Assembly (NCBI GenBank): GCA_963826105.1
Contig: CAWGWA010000008.1
Location: 62,001-126,000, forward strand
DNA length: 64,000 bases
Reading direction: 5' to 3'
From: WHTI01 sp963826105
Lineage (GTDB): Bacteria; Actinomycetota; CADDZG01; WHSQ01
Positions within the stretch are counted from its first letter, which is position 1; each line of letters opens with the position of its first letter. Made by a program: the position numbers and the translations under genes. Below, one piece after another: positions 33,395-42,223 of this stretch. Under the pieces are notes generated by a model that was not told where the DNA came from, ran no database searches, and worked only from the letters and a program-made list of their open reading frames with translations.

Positions 33395-35347
33395 ATGCGC
33401 AAAGCCCTCGCAACGCTCGTCCTATCGAGCGTGCTTCTGCTGATGTTCGCACCGGCTGCGACGGCCCAGGTGTTCACGCTTCCGGAGGCCTCCGTCGACA
33501 TCCAGGTTCTTGGCGACGGGAGGGTCCGGGTCACCGAGCACCTCACCTACAGCTTCTCTGGTCATTTCGAAGGCGGTTACCGCGAGATCCCCCTCACCGG
33601 GGGCAGCTCGATCGAGGACGTCGCCGTGTCCGAGGGCGGTGAGGAGTACATCCCTGGAGCCTCTGCCGAACTCGGGAGCTTCGGGGTCGAGGGCAGCTTC
33701 GGAACAACCCCGACGGCGGGCGGCATGCGCATCGTCTGGCACTACCGGGCGGACGATGAACGACGCACGTTCGATGTCTCCTACACCCTGGTGAACTTCC
33801 TGGCGGTCTACACCGATGTCGCCGATCTGAACCTGAAGGTCTGGGGTCCGGAATGGGACGTAACCCTCGATCGCATCACGGTCGACGCAACCATCCCCCG
33901 CCCGGCCCCCGATCAAGTGAGGGTCTGGGGCCATGCCCGGCTGCTGGACGTGGGTGGAGCGGAAGCGACCGGGAGCTCAGGCAACACCGAACTCAAGTCG
34001 GACGGCACCGGGGCCACGCTCGAGGCGTCGAACGTCGAGGCCGGGAACTGGGTCGAGATGCGCCTGGTTTTCCCGACCTCGGTGCTGAAGAGCACCTCGG
34101 GGGCCAAGGTTTTGGCCGGCACCGGGCTCGAGCAGATCCTGGCCGAGGAAGACGAGTACGCGAGCCTCGTCGAGATCGACGAGGCCAAGAGGGCGCGTGA
34201 CGAGAGCAGGCTCCAATGGATGCTCGATCACCTCGCCCTACTCCTGCTTGCCGCCCTGGCCGCGGCGGTCCTGCCTGCGCTTGTGACCGGGTACTTCATC
34301 TGGCGCAATCACGGCAAGGAGCCCGAGGTAACTGGGGTTCCGGAGCACACCTTCGAGCCCCCCGGCACCGATCCCCCGGCCATGGTCGCCGCGCTGATCG
34401 CGCCCAGGAGCACTACGGTCTCGGGCGACGCGTTCGCGGCGACCCTCTTCGACCTCATCCGCAGGAAGCACATCGAGGCGCAGTGGACCCTGACCGAAAA
34501 GAAGACCTGGGCCGGACTCAAGAAGGACGATGTCAGCGACCTCGTCCTCACCACCAAGAAAAACGAGAAGGACCCCTTGTCCCCGTTCGAGCAGGAGGTC
34601 TACGAGGCGGTCGTGTACGCGTCCCAAGACGACGACCGGTTCCATCTCACCGAGATGAAGGATGCGATCAAGGAGAACCCGACGCACTTCCACGAAGTGT
34701 TCTCCGACTTCAAGAAGAAGGTTGGCACCGATGTCCGCTCGCGGGGATGGTGGATCACCAAGGGACTCAAGTCGACCGGCTGGGCGGTCGCGGTCGCGTG
34801 GCTGATCACGATCGGTGCGGCCGTCATGGCCCCGCTCGCTTACGAGGAAGGCACCGGGGTGCCGTGGGTGACGCTGGGATGGATGGCGGTCGCGCTCGTC
34901 GCCGGCGGCAACGCGGTCCTCCTGACGATCTTCATCGCCAACCGCAAGGGATGGGAGAAGCGCTCACCCGAAGGGGCGCAACAAGCCGCTCAGTGGTCTT
35001 CGTTCAAGAAGTTCCTCAACGACTTCGCCGGCATGGAGGAGGCGGCGCCGGGCTCGATCGAGATCTGGGAGCAGTATCTCTGTTACGGGATCGCCTTCGG
35101 AGTCTCGGAGCGAGTGCTCGAGGCCGCTCAGCTGAAGGCGCCGCCGGATCTGGCCGACCGGAGCAGCGTCTACTGGATCGATCCCCACGGAGGGATCGGG
35201 TCGGGTGGCTCGCTGTTCGCGATCACCAGCTTGAGTCACGCTATCCAGACCGCGGCTCCGCCGTCCTCGAGCTCGAGCGGTGGCGGTGGCGGCTTCTCCG
35301 GTGGTGGCGGAGGGGGCGGCGGCGGAGGTGGAGGCGGGGCCTGGTAG
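33395..35347 (+). CDS. DUF2207 membrane protein with Gly-rich tail
   Basis: A 650-residue protein with signal peptide (ALATLVLSSVLLLMFAPAATA), an extracytoplasmic beta domain with VRVTEHLTYSFSG and GGYREIPL, a membrane segment (about 283-303), a cytoplasmic domain, two further membrane segments near 470-520 and a C-terminus of almost pure Gly (SGGGGGFSGGGGGG type) ending AW. This arrangement is the DUF2207/YciQ family. Function unknown. GGGAGG lies 11 bases before the ATG. Confidence 0.88.
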   Translation: MRKALATLVLSSVLLLMFAPAATAQVFTLPEASVDIQVLGDGRVRVTEHLTYSFSGHFEGGYREIPLTGGSSIEDVAVSEGGEEYIPGASAELGSFGVEGSFGTTPTAGGMRIVWHYRADDERRTFDVSYTLVNFLAVYTDVADLNLKVWGPEWDVTLDRITVDATIPRPAPDQVRVWGHARLLDVGGAEATGSSGNTELKSDGTGATLEASNVEAGNWVEMRLVFPTSVLKSTSGAKVLAGTGLEQILAEEDEYASLVEIDEAKRARDESRLQWMLDHLALLLLAALAAAVLPALVTGYFIWRNHGKEPEVTGVPEHTFEPPGTDPPAMVAALIAPRSTTVSGDAFAATLFDLIRRKHIEAQWTLTEKKTWAGLKKDDVSDLVLTTKKNEKDPLSPFEQEVYEAVVYASQDDDRFHLTEMKDAIKENPTHFHEVFSDFKKKVGTDVRSRGWWITKGLKSTGWAVAVAWLITIGAAVMAPLAYEEGTGVPWVTLGWMAVALVAGGNAVLLTIFIANRKGWEKRSPEGAQQAAQWSSFKKFLNDFAGMEEAAPGSIEIWEQYLCYGIAFGVSERVLEAAQLKAPPDLADRSSVYWIDPHGGIGSGGSLFAITSLSHAIQTAAPPSSSSSGGGGGFSGGGGGGGGGGGGGAW

Positions 35348-35349
35348 GT

Positions 35350-36585
35350 CTAGCCCTCATCCTTGCGTGCGTCGGCCAACCGGTAGGCGCGCAGCGCGAG
35401 CTGCAGCCTGAGTTTGTCCTCGGGGTCACGCAGCGACCATCCGGTCAACCTCTCGACCTGCTTGAGCCGGTAGCTGACCGTGTGCGGGTGGGCGAACAGA
35501 GCCTCGCCGGCAAGCTTCACGCTGCCGTCGTTGTTGAAGTAGGCCTCGATCGTCTTGACTAGTTCCCCCTTGCGACGCTGGTCGTAGTCGAGCAGCGGTC
35601 CGAGGGACTGATCCACGAAGCGTGACGCCAGCGAGGGATCGCTTCGGAGGAAGTGGTACAGGAGCAGATCGTCGAAGCGGAAGATCGGGCCCACCATCTC
35701 GAGGGCCAGTCCCACCTCGAGGGCCTCGCGGGCCTCGAGATACGCCCTGCGGATGCCCTCGAGTCCCAGTTCAGGTCCCCCCATGCCGAACCGCCATCCG
35801 AACCCGAGTTCGGCGACAAGCTTCTCGGCGACGGTCATGGGGTCCGAAACCGATGGAAGAAGGGCGATCGTCTGCTCCCCCTTCTGGAGGACGATCGCGT
35901 CGGGAGCGGCACCGGCGGCGGTGTCGGCCGCAGTGCCGGTCGCGGCGGACGCGACCGCGGACTCGTTGCGACCATCGCGCTCCGGACCGAGACCCACCAG
36001 TGCCACGTAGGTGAGGGACAGGTCGTAGCCGAACGTGTGTGCCCTGCGAAGGATGTCTTCGGGCGTCGCGTCGGTCCCGTACAGCAGGTCGGCAAGGAAC
36101 TCACGGCGCGCACCCTCCTGCTCGCGCACGATCGAACGCTGTGCGCGCGCGTAGGCATCGGCGACCGCCGCAGAGATCTGATCGGTGTAGCGGAAGATCG
36201 CCTCCGCAAGCTCGATCGCGGCATCGAGGGCATCTCCTTCGTAGGCTCGCGCTTCCTGTGCGAGAACGTCCCAGCAAACGCGTGAGACGGAGCGGTAAGC
36301 AACCAGGACGTCGTCGAGCGGGATGCCGGCCTCGGCGCGACGTGCGCCTACATTCTCGATCGACTGGAGTTCGTCTGGCCGGACGTCTCGATTCTCGGAT
36401 AGCACCAGCGCCAGGATCTCGACGTTCATACGGACCGCGGATTTGACCTCGTCCATGAGAGCGTCCCCACGGCTCTCGTACGAGGGCACGCCGGAAGCGA
36501 TCGCCTCGGCACAGAGCTCGACGACCTCGTCGAGGCGCGTGAGGAACGCATCGATGATCGGACGAACGCCCTCGACCCGCTTCAT
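35350..36585 (-). CDS. PucR/CdaR-type transcriptional regulator
   Basis: A 411-residue regulator. The C-terminal helix-turn-helix of the PucR family is evident (LVKTIEAYFNNDGSVKLAGE, LFAHPHTVSYRLKQVERLTG, RLQLALRAYRL). The N-terminal part is an RsbRD-like helical sensor and the middle a GGDEF-like CdaR domain. Such proteins activate purine, polyol or amino-acid catabolism genes. Its ATG overlaps the stop of the DUF302 gene by four bases, so the DUF302 gene is upstream in the same unit. Confidence 0.85.
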   Translation of the reverse strand: MKRVEGVRPIIDAFLTRLDEVVELCAEAIASGVPSYESRGDALMDEVKSAVRMNVEILALVLSENRDVRPDELQSIENVGARRAEAGIPLDDVLVAYRSVSRVCWDVLAQEARAYEGDALDAAIELAEAIFRYTDQISAAVADAYARAQRSIVREQEGARREFLADLLYGTDATPEDILRRAHTFGYDLSLTYVALVGLGPERDGRNESAVASAATGTAADTAAGAAPDAIVLQKGEQTIALLPSVSDPMTVAEKLVAELGFGWRFGMGGPELGLEGIRRAYLEAREALEVGLALEMVGPIFRFDDLLLYHFLRSDPSLASRFVDQSLGPLLDYDQRRKGELVKTIEAYFNNDGSVKLAGEALFAHPHTVSYRLKQVERLTGWSLRDPEDKLRLQLALRAYRLADARKDEG

Positions 36586-36974
36586 GAGGGCTGCGAGATC
36601 CTCTGGAATGCCCTCGCCAGGGCCAGCCTGGTCGACTCGGCCATGTCCTCACTCAGTGGGAGACCCTCCTCGGCGAGCGCATCGGCCGGATCCAGCGCCG
36701 CGACGATCGCCGCGTTTCCGGTCTCCTGGACGACGACATTGCATGGAAGGTGGGCCGCTACCTCGACCCCATCCGCGAGCTCTTCGATCTTGGGATCGTT
36801 CCAGGCCCCCATGAACAGGTACTGGCGCTCGTCGCCTGCTTCCGGTCCGAGCATGCCGCCGACATGCATCTCGGTAAGGATCGAGAACCCCTCCCCCCTG
36901 AGAGCGAGACGCGCGCGGATGACCGCTTCGTCATAACCCTCGGGAACGTCGACTGTGTAGCCATAGTCGGTCAT
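36582..36974 (-). CDS. DUF302 family protein
   Basis: A 130-residue protein starting MTDYGYTVDVPEGYDEAVIR, with GFSILTEMHV and HLPCNVVVQE matching the DUF302 fold (a small alpha-beta domain, often near thiol or heme genes). The function is unknown. ATG 36974 is chosen from the domain start; the longer open frame overlaps the divergent FTCD gene. AGGGGAG lies directly against the ATG, closer than normal. Confidence 0.75.
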   Translation of the reverse strand: MTDYGYTVDVPEGYDEAVIRARLALRGEGFSILTEMHVGGMLGPEAGDERQYLFMGAWNDPKIEELADGVEVAAHLPCNVVVQETGNAAIVAALDPADALAEEGLPLSEDMAESTRLALARAFQRISQPS

Positions 36975-36995
36975 CTCCCCTACGGTAACCCCTCG

Positions 36996-37862
36996 ATGAC
37001 TCTCATATCGATCCCGAATGTCTCCGAGGGCGCCCGTGAAGGGGTGGTCGACGATCTCGCGTCGGGGGTTCGTGACGCCGGTGGGCGCGTGCTCGACGTT
37101 CACCGGGACGCGGTTCACAACCGAAGCGTGCTCACCTGCACCGGGGACGCGCAGGGCATCGTCGGCTCCATGACCGAGCTCGCGCTCAAGGCTGCGGGCG
37201 CGATCGACCTCACCCATCACCAGGGGGTGCATCCGAGGATCGGCGCGCTAGATGTCTGTCCGGTGGTACCGCACGACGAGGAGATGGGTCGTGCCGTCGA
37301 GGTCGCTCGAGCCCTGGCCACCTCGATCGGTGGATCCGGGCTGCCCGTCTACCTCTACGGGACGGCAGCCGAACGGCCGGCGACCCGGGAACTTCCACTG
37401 ATCAGAAGGGGCGGCCTGGAAGCTCTCATCCGTCGAGCGGCCCAAGACCTGCCACCCGATCGAGGCCCCCGCGAGATCGATCCAGCCACCGGCGTGGTGT
37501 GTGTTGGAGCGCGCGGCCCCCTCATCGCGTACAACGTGTGGCTGAGATGCGACGGGCCGGTCGCGCGATCGATCGCACGAGAGATCAGAACAACGTCCGG
37601 TGGCCCGCCGGGCATCCGTGCACTCGGGCTCGAGATCGGTGACGGGCTCTCGCAGATCTCGATGAACCTCGTGGAGCCGCACATCACCGGCATCGACGTC
37701 GCTACCGAACTCGTCGAACGAGCCGCTGCAGCCAGAGCGATCGAACTACACGCGACCGAGATCGTGGGCTCCCTCGAAGAGCGTTTCCTCCCGGACCAGG
37801 ACGCGACGGCGGCCCGGCTCTTGATCGAACCGGGCCGCTCGCTTGAATCTCTTCTAGCTTGA
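36996..37862 (+). CDS. glutamate formiminotransferase-like (FTCD N-terminal) protein
   Basis: A 288-residue protein matching the formiminotransferase N- and C-subdomains: ISIPNVSEGAREGVV, DVHRDAVHNRSVLTC, HQGVHPRIGALDVCP and YGTAAERPATRELP, then GPLIAYNVWLRCD. The enzyme moves a formimino group between tetrahydrofolate and glutamate in histidine breakdown. It is shorter than the bifunctional animal enzyme and has no cyclodeaminase domain. No hut genes are nearby, so a related folate-linked activity is possible. Confidence 0.85.
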   Translation: MTLISIPNVSEGAREGVVDDLASGVRDAGGRVLDVHRDAVHNRSVLTCTGDAQGIVGSMTELALKAAGAIDLTHHQGVHPRIGALDVCPVVPHDEEMGRAVEVARALATSIGGSGLPVYLYGTAAERPATRELPLIRRGGLEALIRRAAQDLPPDRGPREIDPATGVVCVGARGPLIAYNVWLRCDGPVARSIAREIRTTSGGPPGIRALGLEIGDGLSQISMNLVEPHITGIDVATELVERAAAARAIELHATEIVGSLEERFLPDQDATAARLLIEPGRSLESLLA

Positions 37863-37866
37863 TCGC

Positions 37867-38433
37867 CTAACGGCGGCGAGTCGCCTTCTTACGAGCGGCG
37901 GGCTTGCGCCGTGCCGTCGTCTTCTTGCGAGCCGTAGCCTTCTTGCGCGCAGCAGGCTTACGCCGTGCGGTGGTCTTCTTCCGACCGGTCGCCTTCTTAC
38001 GAGCGGCTGGCTTACGCCGCGTCGTCTTCTTGCGGGTGGTCTTCTTGCGCGCGGCTGGCTTACGCCGTGCGGTGGTCTTCTTCCGACCGGTCGCCTTCTT
38101 ACGAGCGGCTGGCTTACGCCGCGTCGTCTTCTTGCGCGTGGTCTTCTTGCGCGCGGCAGGCTTACGACGCGCAGTGGTCTTCTTACGAGCGGTCTTGCGT
38201 GCAGCCGGCTTCCTGCGAGCCGTGGACTTCCTGGCCGTCGACTTACGCGCCGCCGGCTTCTTGCGAGCAGTTGCTTTCTTCCTGCCCGTCGTCTTCTTTG
38301 CTGCCAACCCCAGCACCTCCCTGTCTTGCGCCAACGAGATCATCTGCGATCTCGTCTTCCCCTTGCCCGGTTGCACGCTCATCGCGTGCAAGGTTTCGTT
38401 GCCATCGAGCAACGTTCCCCAGTACTTCACCAT
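37867..38433 (-). CDS. Lys/Ala/Arg-rich histone H1-like protein
   Basis: About 188 residues. After a short N-terminal part (MVKYWGTLLDGNETLH...) with no HU or other fold that I recognise, the last 135 residues are repeats of (K/R)KPAARKK, KTTARR and KATGRKK. The composition resembles histone H1 tails and the C-terminal tails of mycobacterial HupB and bacterial Hc1 proteins, which bind and compact DNA. The start is uncertain: ATG 38466 and an internal ATG (MSVQPGKG) are in frame and no good ribosome binding site is visible. Convergent with FTCD (four bases apart). Confidence 0.75.
   Translation of the reverse strand: MVKYWGTLLDGNETLHAMSVQPGKGKTRSQMISLAQDREVLGLAAKKTTGRKKATARKKPAARKSTARKSTARRKPAARKTARKKTTARRKPAARKKTTRKKTTRRKPAARKKATGRKKTTARRKPAARKKTTRKKTTRRKPAARKKATGRKKTTARRKPAARKKATARKKTTARRKPAARKKATRRR
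37961..38164 (-). repeat. 102-bp tandem duplication inside the histone-like gene
   Basis: The stretch beginning at 37961 is repeated nearly perfectly starting at 38063, a period of 102 bp or 34 codons; a third, diverged unit follows. Only a few bases differ between units, so the duplication is recent or homogenised by recombination. Confidence 0.85.
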
Positions 38434-38609
38434 CCGTTTCGAGCTGTAAACACCAGCCGCAAACATCAGAGTTCACATCGCGCAACTTCGAGCGACGCGT
38501 GCTCTAGGTGTTATTACGCACGAATATCGCGCAAGGTGCAAGCATTGATTTTGGAAATCACACACGCGCAGCGCGATGTGTGGTAGGCGAAGAGCCGTTC
38601 GCGCGTGCT

Positions 38610-38882
38610 CTAGGAAGCGGTTCGGAAACGTCTCACAGCGCGTTCGCGACGCAAGCGGCGACGTTCGCGCTCGGAAGTTCCACCCCAGATGCCGAACTGT
38701 TCCTTGTTGTTGAGCGCGTACTCGAGGCATTGGTCGCGCACCTTGCATTGACCGCAAACCGAACGCGCTGCCTTCGACGAACCGCCGCGTTCGGGGAAGA
38801 AGATCTCTGGATCCACCTCGTGGCAGCGAGCGTGCGCTTGCCAATCGAGTGGTTGTAGAAGCTTGGTCGTGATCCGCTGCAT
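38610..38882 (-). CDS. WhiB-family Fe-S regulator
   Basis: A 90-residue WhiB-like protein with the four cluster cysteines C20, C43, C46 and C52, the turn GIWGG (64-68) and a basic C-terminal tail (RRRLRRERAVRRF). Wbl proteins carry a 4Fe-4S cluster and bind sigma factor and DNA; they occur almost only in actinobacteria. Which subclass this is cannot be settled, though the compact size and spacing fit WhiB1/WhiB2 types. A promoter about 120 bases upstream is suggested at 39009-39038. Confidence 0.95.
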   Translation of the reverse strand: MQRITTKLLQPLDWQAHARCHEVDPEIFFPERGGSSKAARSVCGQCKVRDQCLEYALNNKEQFGIWGGTSERERRRLRRERAVRRFRTAS

Positions 38883-39008
38883 GTCCCCCGGCCTTCCTGC
38901 TCGTTCCCCCGTTCAGGAGACTTCCCATCCCCCGGCGCCGGGTGAGTTGCGTTCCCCTAGCTCGCCATTCCGGATCCGATGCCGGCGCCTCGGAATGACA
39001 ATGTTGTA

Positions 39009-39038
39009 ATTCTAGGCCTGATATTCCGGGGCGCGCAA
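39009..39038 (-). promoter_or_regulatory. putative whiB promoter
   Basis: On the minus strand TTGCGC (39038-39033) and TAGAAT (39014-39009) are separated by 18 bases. This would leave a leader of about 120 bases before the WhiB start, which is common for this gene family. An ACAA-TG-TTGT inverted repeat (38998-39007) overlaps the expected start site. Confidence 0.45.
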
Positions 39039-39073
39039 GGCCTCTGACCTGCGACTTCGCGGCGGAGCGGCGG

Positions 39074-39430
39074 TTATCGGGCTAGAAGTTCCCGAACGCG
39101 CGCGACGATCGTGCCGGCCTCGACCGGCTTCACCATGTACGAATCTGCCCCCGCCTGACCAGCGAGCCAGGCATCCTGTTCGCGGTCCAGGAGCATCAAG
39201 ACGGGGATGGAACCGAGCCTGTCGGTCGCATCCATGTCGTGGCTCAGCGCGAAGCCGCCGGCCGAGCCGGTCTGTAGGTCAACGATCACGAGCGAGGGCT
39301 GCCGCTCCTTCATCGCGACCCAGGCATCGCGAGCCTCTCGCGCTAGAACCACTTCGATCTCGTCGGAGAACGCCCAGCGGAGTTCGTCGCGAACGCTCTC
39401 GTTATCGGTGACAACCAGTACGAGGCTCAG
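39074..39430 (-). CDS. stand-alone receiver-domain protein, probable CTG start
   Basis: A 118-residue CheY-like domain: LVVTDNESVRDEL, phospho-acceptor Asp in LVIVDLQTG, VLMLLDRE and Lys in SYMVKPVEAG. No output domain. No ATG, GTG or TTG is available in frame before the first strand; CTG 39430 overlaps the stop of the upstream zinc-finger gene (CTGA) and stands about seven bases behind AAGG. The acidic pair of canonical receivers is only partly present (TD instead of DD), so phosphorylation may be altered. No kinase is adjacent. Confidence 0.75.
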   Translation of the reverse strand: MSLVLVVTDNESVRDELRWAFSDEIEVVLAREARDAWVAMKERQPSLVIVDLQTGSAGGFALSHDMDATDRLGSIPVLMLLDREQDAWLAGQAGADSYMVKPVEAGTIVARVRELLAR

Positions 39431-39717
39431 CTGGCCGCCTTGCGCTCGTGGTCCCGGATCTGCTTTGCGGTGCTCTCGAGGGCGCCTTCGATATCGATCT
39501 CGAATCCGGTTTCCATCCCCTGAAGCCGGCCCAGAGCATTCACGAATCTCTGACCGGAGATCTCGGCGTCCTTGACGGCATCGACGAGGACGGTGGTGTA
39601 GTGGCGCCCGAACCGGGTGCCGCAGAAGGGGCAACGACCCAGATTGTCGGACTCTGGTCCGATCTGTTCCAGCAGGAACTTCCTCTCGCAGGTTCCGCAC
39701 TTCGCTTCGATGCTCAT
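39427..39717 (-). CDS. small zinc-ribbon protein (96 aa)
   Basis: A 96-residue protein with two CxxC pairs (KCGTCERKF and RCPFCGTRF) that would bind one zinc, followed by a helical segment rich in charged residues. It is the upstream partner of the lone REC protein, with stop and start overlapping. Function unknown. Confidence 0.7.
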   Translation of the reverse strand: MSIEAKCGTCERKFLLEQIGPESDNLGRCPFCGTRFGRHYTTVLVDAVKDAEISGQRFVNALGRLQGMETGFEIDIEGALESTAKQIRDHERKAAS

Positions 39718-39727
39718 CGTCCACCTC

Positions 39728-41131
39728 TCATGGGATCTTCGGTGATGCCGATGATAGACGGCTCGCCGGTCGCAGCGAAGTTAGGAAGGAAACCGCGAAA
39801 GCCGCGAGCGAGGCCGATAACCACGGGAACCGGGTCACCAGCGGATCCCCGGCGATCCCTCCGACGAGATCGAGCCACGAGGCGGGCCCGGTCGGAAGCA
39901 CCCAGTGGTAGACGAGGAATCCCGCCACCCAGGGAACGACCGCGCCGAGCCGGACGCCCCCGTTGAACCAGTAGCTCCCGCCGACCATGTCGAGCTGCTC
40001 CAGATCTATCCGACCACGACGATTGACGAAGTGGTCGGCCGCAAGGATCCCGAACAACGGGACGAAAACCGAACCGATCAGGAAGAGGAACGTCTCGTAC
40101 CGCTCCATCGTCAGCCACGCGGCGAGGGCGAGGGAGATCCCGGCGATCCCAGCGATCAGATACCGGAGCGGCGCTTTCGGGAACACGTTCTTGAGACTGA
40201 GAGCGGCAGAGTAGATGTCGGCGAACGCCTCGTCGGTCTCCCCTACCAGCAGCGCGATGAGGAACAGGATCCCCGCGAGAGTTCCACCGGCGACGGCGAG
40301 GATGGCGGTTGCGATCCCTGCGGGACTTGCCGTCGCTCCTGCGCCGAGTACGAGCATCGCTCCCAGCGAATAGAGCCAGATGTTGGCGATGAGATAACCC
40401 CAGAACGTTCCGAAGAACGCCGACCGGGGCTTGTTACCGAAACGGTTGTAGTCGGCGACGAGCGGGAGCCACGAGATCGGCATGGCGATCACGAGATCGA
40501 GGGCCGGACCGAACGTCAGGGTTCCGTTACCCGGAGCCGCAAGCGCGTCCCCGATCCCGTCCAGGGTGAAGGCCATGAACGTGACCGATATGACGATCCC
40601 GCCGATCACCCACGCGCCGAACTTCTTCATCCACACCCTCGCAACATCCACGGGACCCCACATCGCGAGCCCGGTACATACGACGGTGACGACCCCCAAC
40701 CACAACCAGCGAGCAGAGAAGCCGAAGACCTCCTTCGAGACGATGTCGGCAACCAGCGACATCGCCCAGAGCTCGACCGCGGTCCAGCCGATCAATTGCA
40801 TGACGTTGAGGCCCGAGGGGAACCACGATCCCCGGATACCGAGGACGGGACGGAACAGCACCATGGTCGTTACCCCATGGCTCGCTCCCGCGGCTCCGGC
40901 GAGGGCCAGGAGCGCGACCCCGATCACCGATCCCACGACGATGGCGGCCATCGCTCCGGCGAAGCCGAGCCCGGGAACGAGGAATCCGCCGGTGACGAGC
41001 ACCAGGAGTCCGACGCCCAGATCGCCCCACAACACCGCGATGTCGATCCCGGACAACGTGCGGCGGGACGGCGGAACGGGTTCGATGCTCAACCCGGAAT
41101 CGTTCTCGGTGTGCCCGAGGACATCGGTCAT
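39728..41131 (-). CDS. cytX: NCS1-family transporter, probable HMP transporter CytX
   Basis: A 467-residue transporter with about twelve membrane segments. NCS1 features include IAVLWGDLGVGLLVLVTGG near the start and the SWLPLVADYNRFG motif in the middle. The TPP riboswitch directly upstream makes a thiamine precursor the likely cargo; CytX is the name used for TPP-regulated NCS1 proteins thought to import hydroxymethylpyrimidine. ATG 41131 is preceded by AGGGAGG, which is part of the riboswitch. Confidence 0.88.
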   Translation of the reverse strand: MTDVLGHTENDSGLSIEPVPPSRRTLSGIDIAVLWGDLGVGLLVLVTGGFLVPGLGFAGAMAAIVVGSVIGVALLALAGAAGASHGVTTMVLFRPVLGIRGSWFPSGLNVMQLIGWTAVELWAMSLVADIVSKEVFGFSARWLWLGVVTVVCTGLAMWGPVDVARVWMKKFGAWVIGGIVISVTFMAFTLDGIGDALAAPGNGTLTFGPALDLVIAMPISWLPLVADYNRFGNKPRSAFFGTFWGYLIANIWLYSLGAMLVLGAGATASPAGIATAILAVAGGTLAGILFLIALLVGETDEAFADIYSAALSLKNVFPKAPLRYLIAGIAGISLALAAWLTMERYETFLFLIGSVFVPLFGILAADHFVNRRGRIDLEQLDMVGGSYWFNGGVRLGAVVPWVAGFLVYHWVLPTGPASWLDLVGGIAGDPLVTRFPWLSASLAAFAVSFLTSLRPASRLSSASPKIP

Positions 41132-41136
41132 AACGG

Positions 41137-41228
41137 CCTCCCTACGCAGGTCCTAACCCGACAGGTTCATGGGGTCGCCGACTCATCGGCCTCTCAGCCC
41201 CTTCGGGTGGGGCTCCCCCGGCGTGCTT
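41137..41228 (-). promoter_or_regulatory. TPP riboswitch (THI element)
   Basis: The minus strand carries the classical conserved blocks in order: GGGGGAGCC, GGGGCTGAGAGG, GACCC, GAACCTG, GGGTTAG and CTGCGTAGGGA. The last block contains the ribosome binding site of cytX (AGGGAGG), so binding of thiamine pyrophosphate would hide it and block translation. No terminator is needed. Confidence 0.95.
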
Positions 41229-41239
41229 GCTGAGTCTAC

Positions 41240-42223
41240 CTACTGAGTCTTCTTCACCTCGTCGACGGCGTCTTTGATGTGGGCGAGCTTGGTCTTGGCT
41301 TCCTCGACGGTTCGGGTCTTGAGACCGCAGTCTGGGTCGACGAACATGCGATCGGCGGGGATGTGCTCCAGGGATCGCTTGATCCCTGAGACGATCTCGT
41401 CGACCGATTCCTGCTCGTGTGTGTGGACGTCTACGACCCCGAGACCGATGTACTTGGTGAACGGCGCTCGGCTGAACTCTTCCAACAAGGAGTAATCGGA
41501 GTTGGCGAACTCGAGGTCGATCTGATCGACGGGGATATCGAGCATCTTCGGATACGCGTTGTGGAAGTCGCCGTAGCAGATGTGGGTGATCGTGTGTGCC
41601 GACAGAGGCTCGGTAACGATGGCCATCGCCTCGATAACGAGGTCAAGTTCGTCCATGCGTGTGGACGCCGCCGGCTCGTCGATCTGGATGAACTTTGCGC
41701 CCGCCTTCTCCAGGTCGAGTGCCTCGTCTCGGATGACCTTCGCGAGGTCGAGCACGAAGTCACGGCGCGTCGCGTAGTGCTCGTTGAACGACCAGTCGCA
41801 GATCGTGTAGGGACCGGTGAGCATCCCCTTGACCGGCTTATCTGTCAGCGACTGGGCGTACTCCCACCATTCGACTGTGATCGGCTTCTCGCGTCCCACG
41901 GGTCCGGTCGCGATCGGCTTCCGGTAGTAGCGGTTCCCGTACGAACGGACGAGGCCCCCGATCTCGAGACCGGGCATCTCCTCTGCGAAGTACGCAACCA
42001 TGTCGCCTCGGTAGATCTCGCCGTCTACAACGACATCGGTTCCGATCGAATCCTGGAACTCGATCCAGTCCTTGGTCGCGGCCCGCTCGAGATCGAGGAG
42101 TTCGGAGCGCTCGATCTCACCGCGCGCGAACTTGCTACGCGCCGCGAGGATCTCCGGCGACTTGGGCAGGCTGCCGACCGAGGTCGTCCACAGACCCGGT
42201 CCTTCCAGATCCGGCTTCTTCAT
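41240..42223 (-). CDS. MetE C-terminal-half-like methionine synthase (zinc-binding)
   Basis: A 327-residue TIM-barrel protein of the cobalamin-independent methionine synthase family. It keeps all expected zinc ligands: His and Cys in THICYGDFH, Glu in DLEFANSD and Cys in VDPDCGLKT. IQIDEPAAST is the homocysteine-site strand. By itself it corresponds to the catalytic C-terminal half of MetE. Its ATG overlaps the stop of the upstream half by one base (TGATG). The methyl donor may be methyl-tetrahydrofolate or another carrier. Confidence 0.88.
   Translation of the reverse strand: MKKPDLEGPGLWTTSVGSLPKSPEILAARSKFARGEIERSELLDLERAATKDWIEFQDSIGTDVVVDGEIYRGDMVAYFAEEMPGLEIGGLVRSYGNRYYRKPIATGPVGREKPITVEWWEYAQSLTDKPVKGMLTGPYTICDWSFNEHYATRRDFVLDLAKVIRDEALDLEKAGAKFIQIDEPAASTRMDELDLVIEAMAIVTEPLSAHTITHICYGDFHNAYPKMLDIPVDQIDLEFANSDYSLLEEFSRAPFTKYIGLGVVDVHTHEQESVDEIVSGIKRSLEHIPADRMFVDPDCGLKTRTVEEAKTKLAHIKDAVDEVKKTQ

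Noticed and set aside
36582..37232. Longer DUF302 frame up to 37232
   Set aside because: The extension overlaps the divergent formiminotransferase gene and has no family similarity.
37900..38170. Regular repeats that could suggest a CRISPR array
   Set aside because: The period is coding (102 bp in frame) and there are no spacers; it is the histone-like gene.
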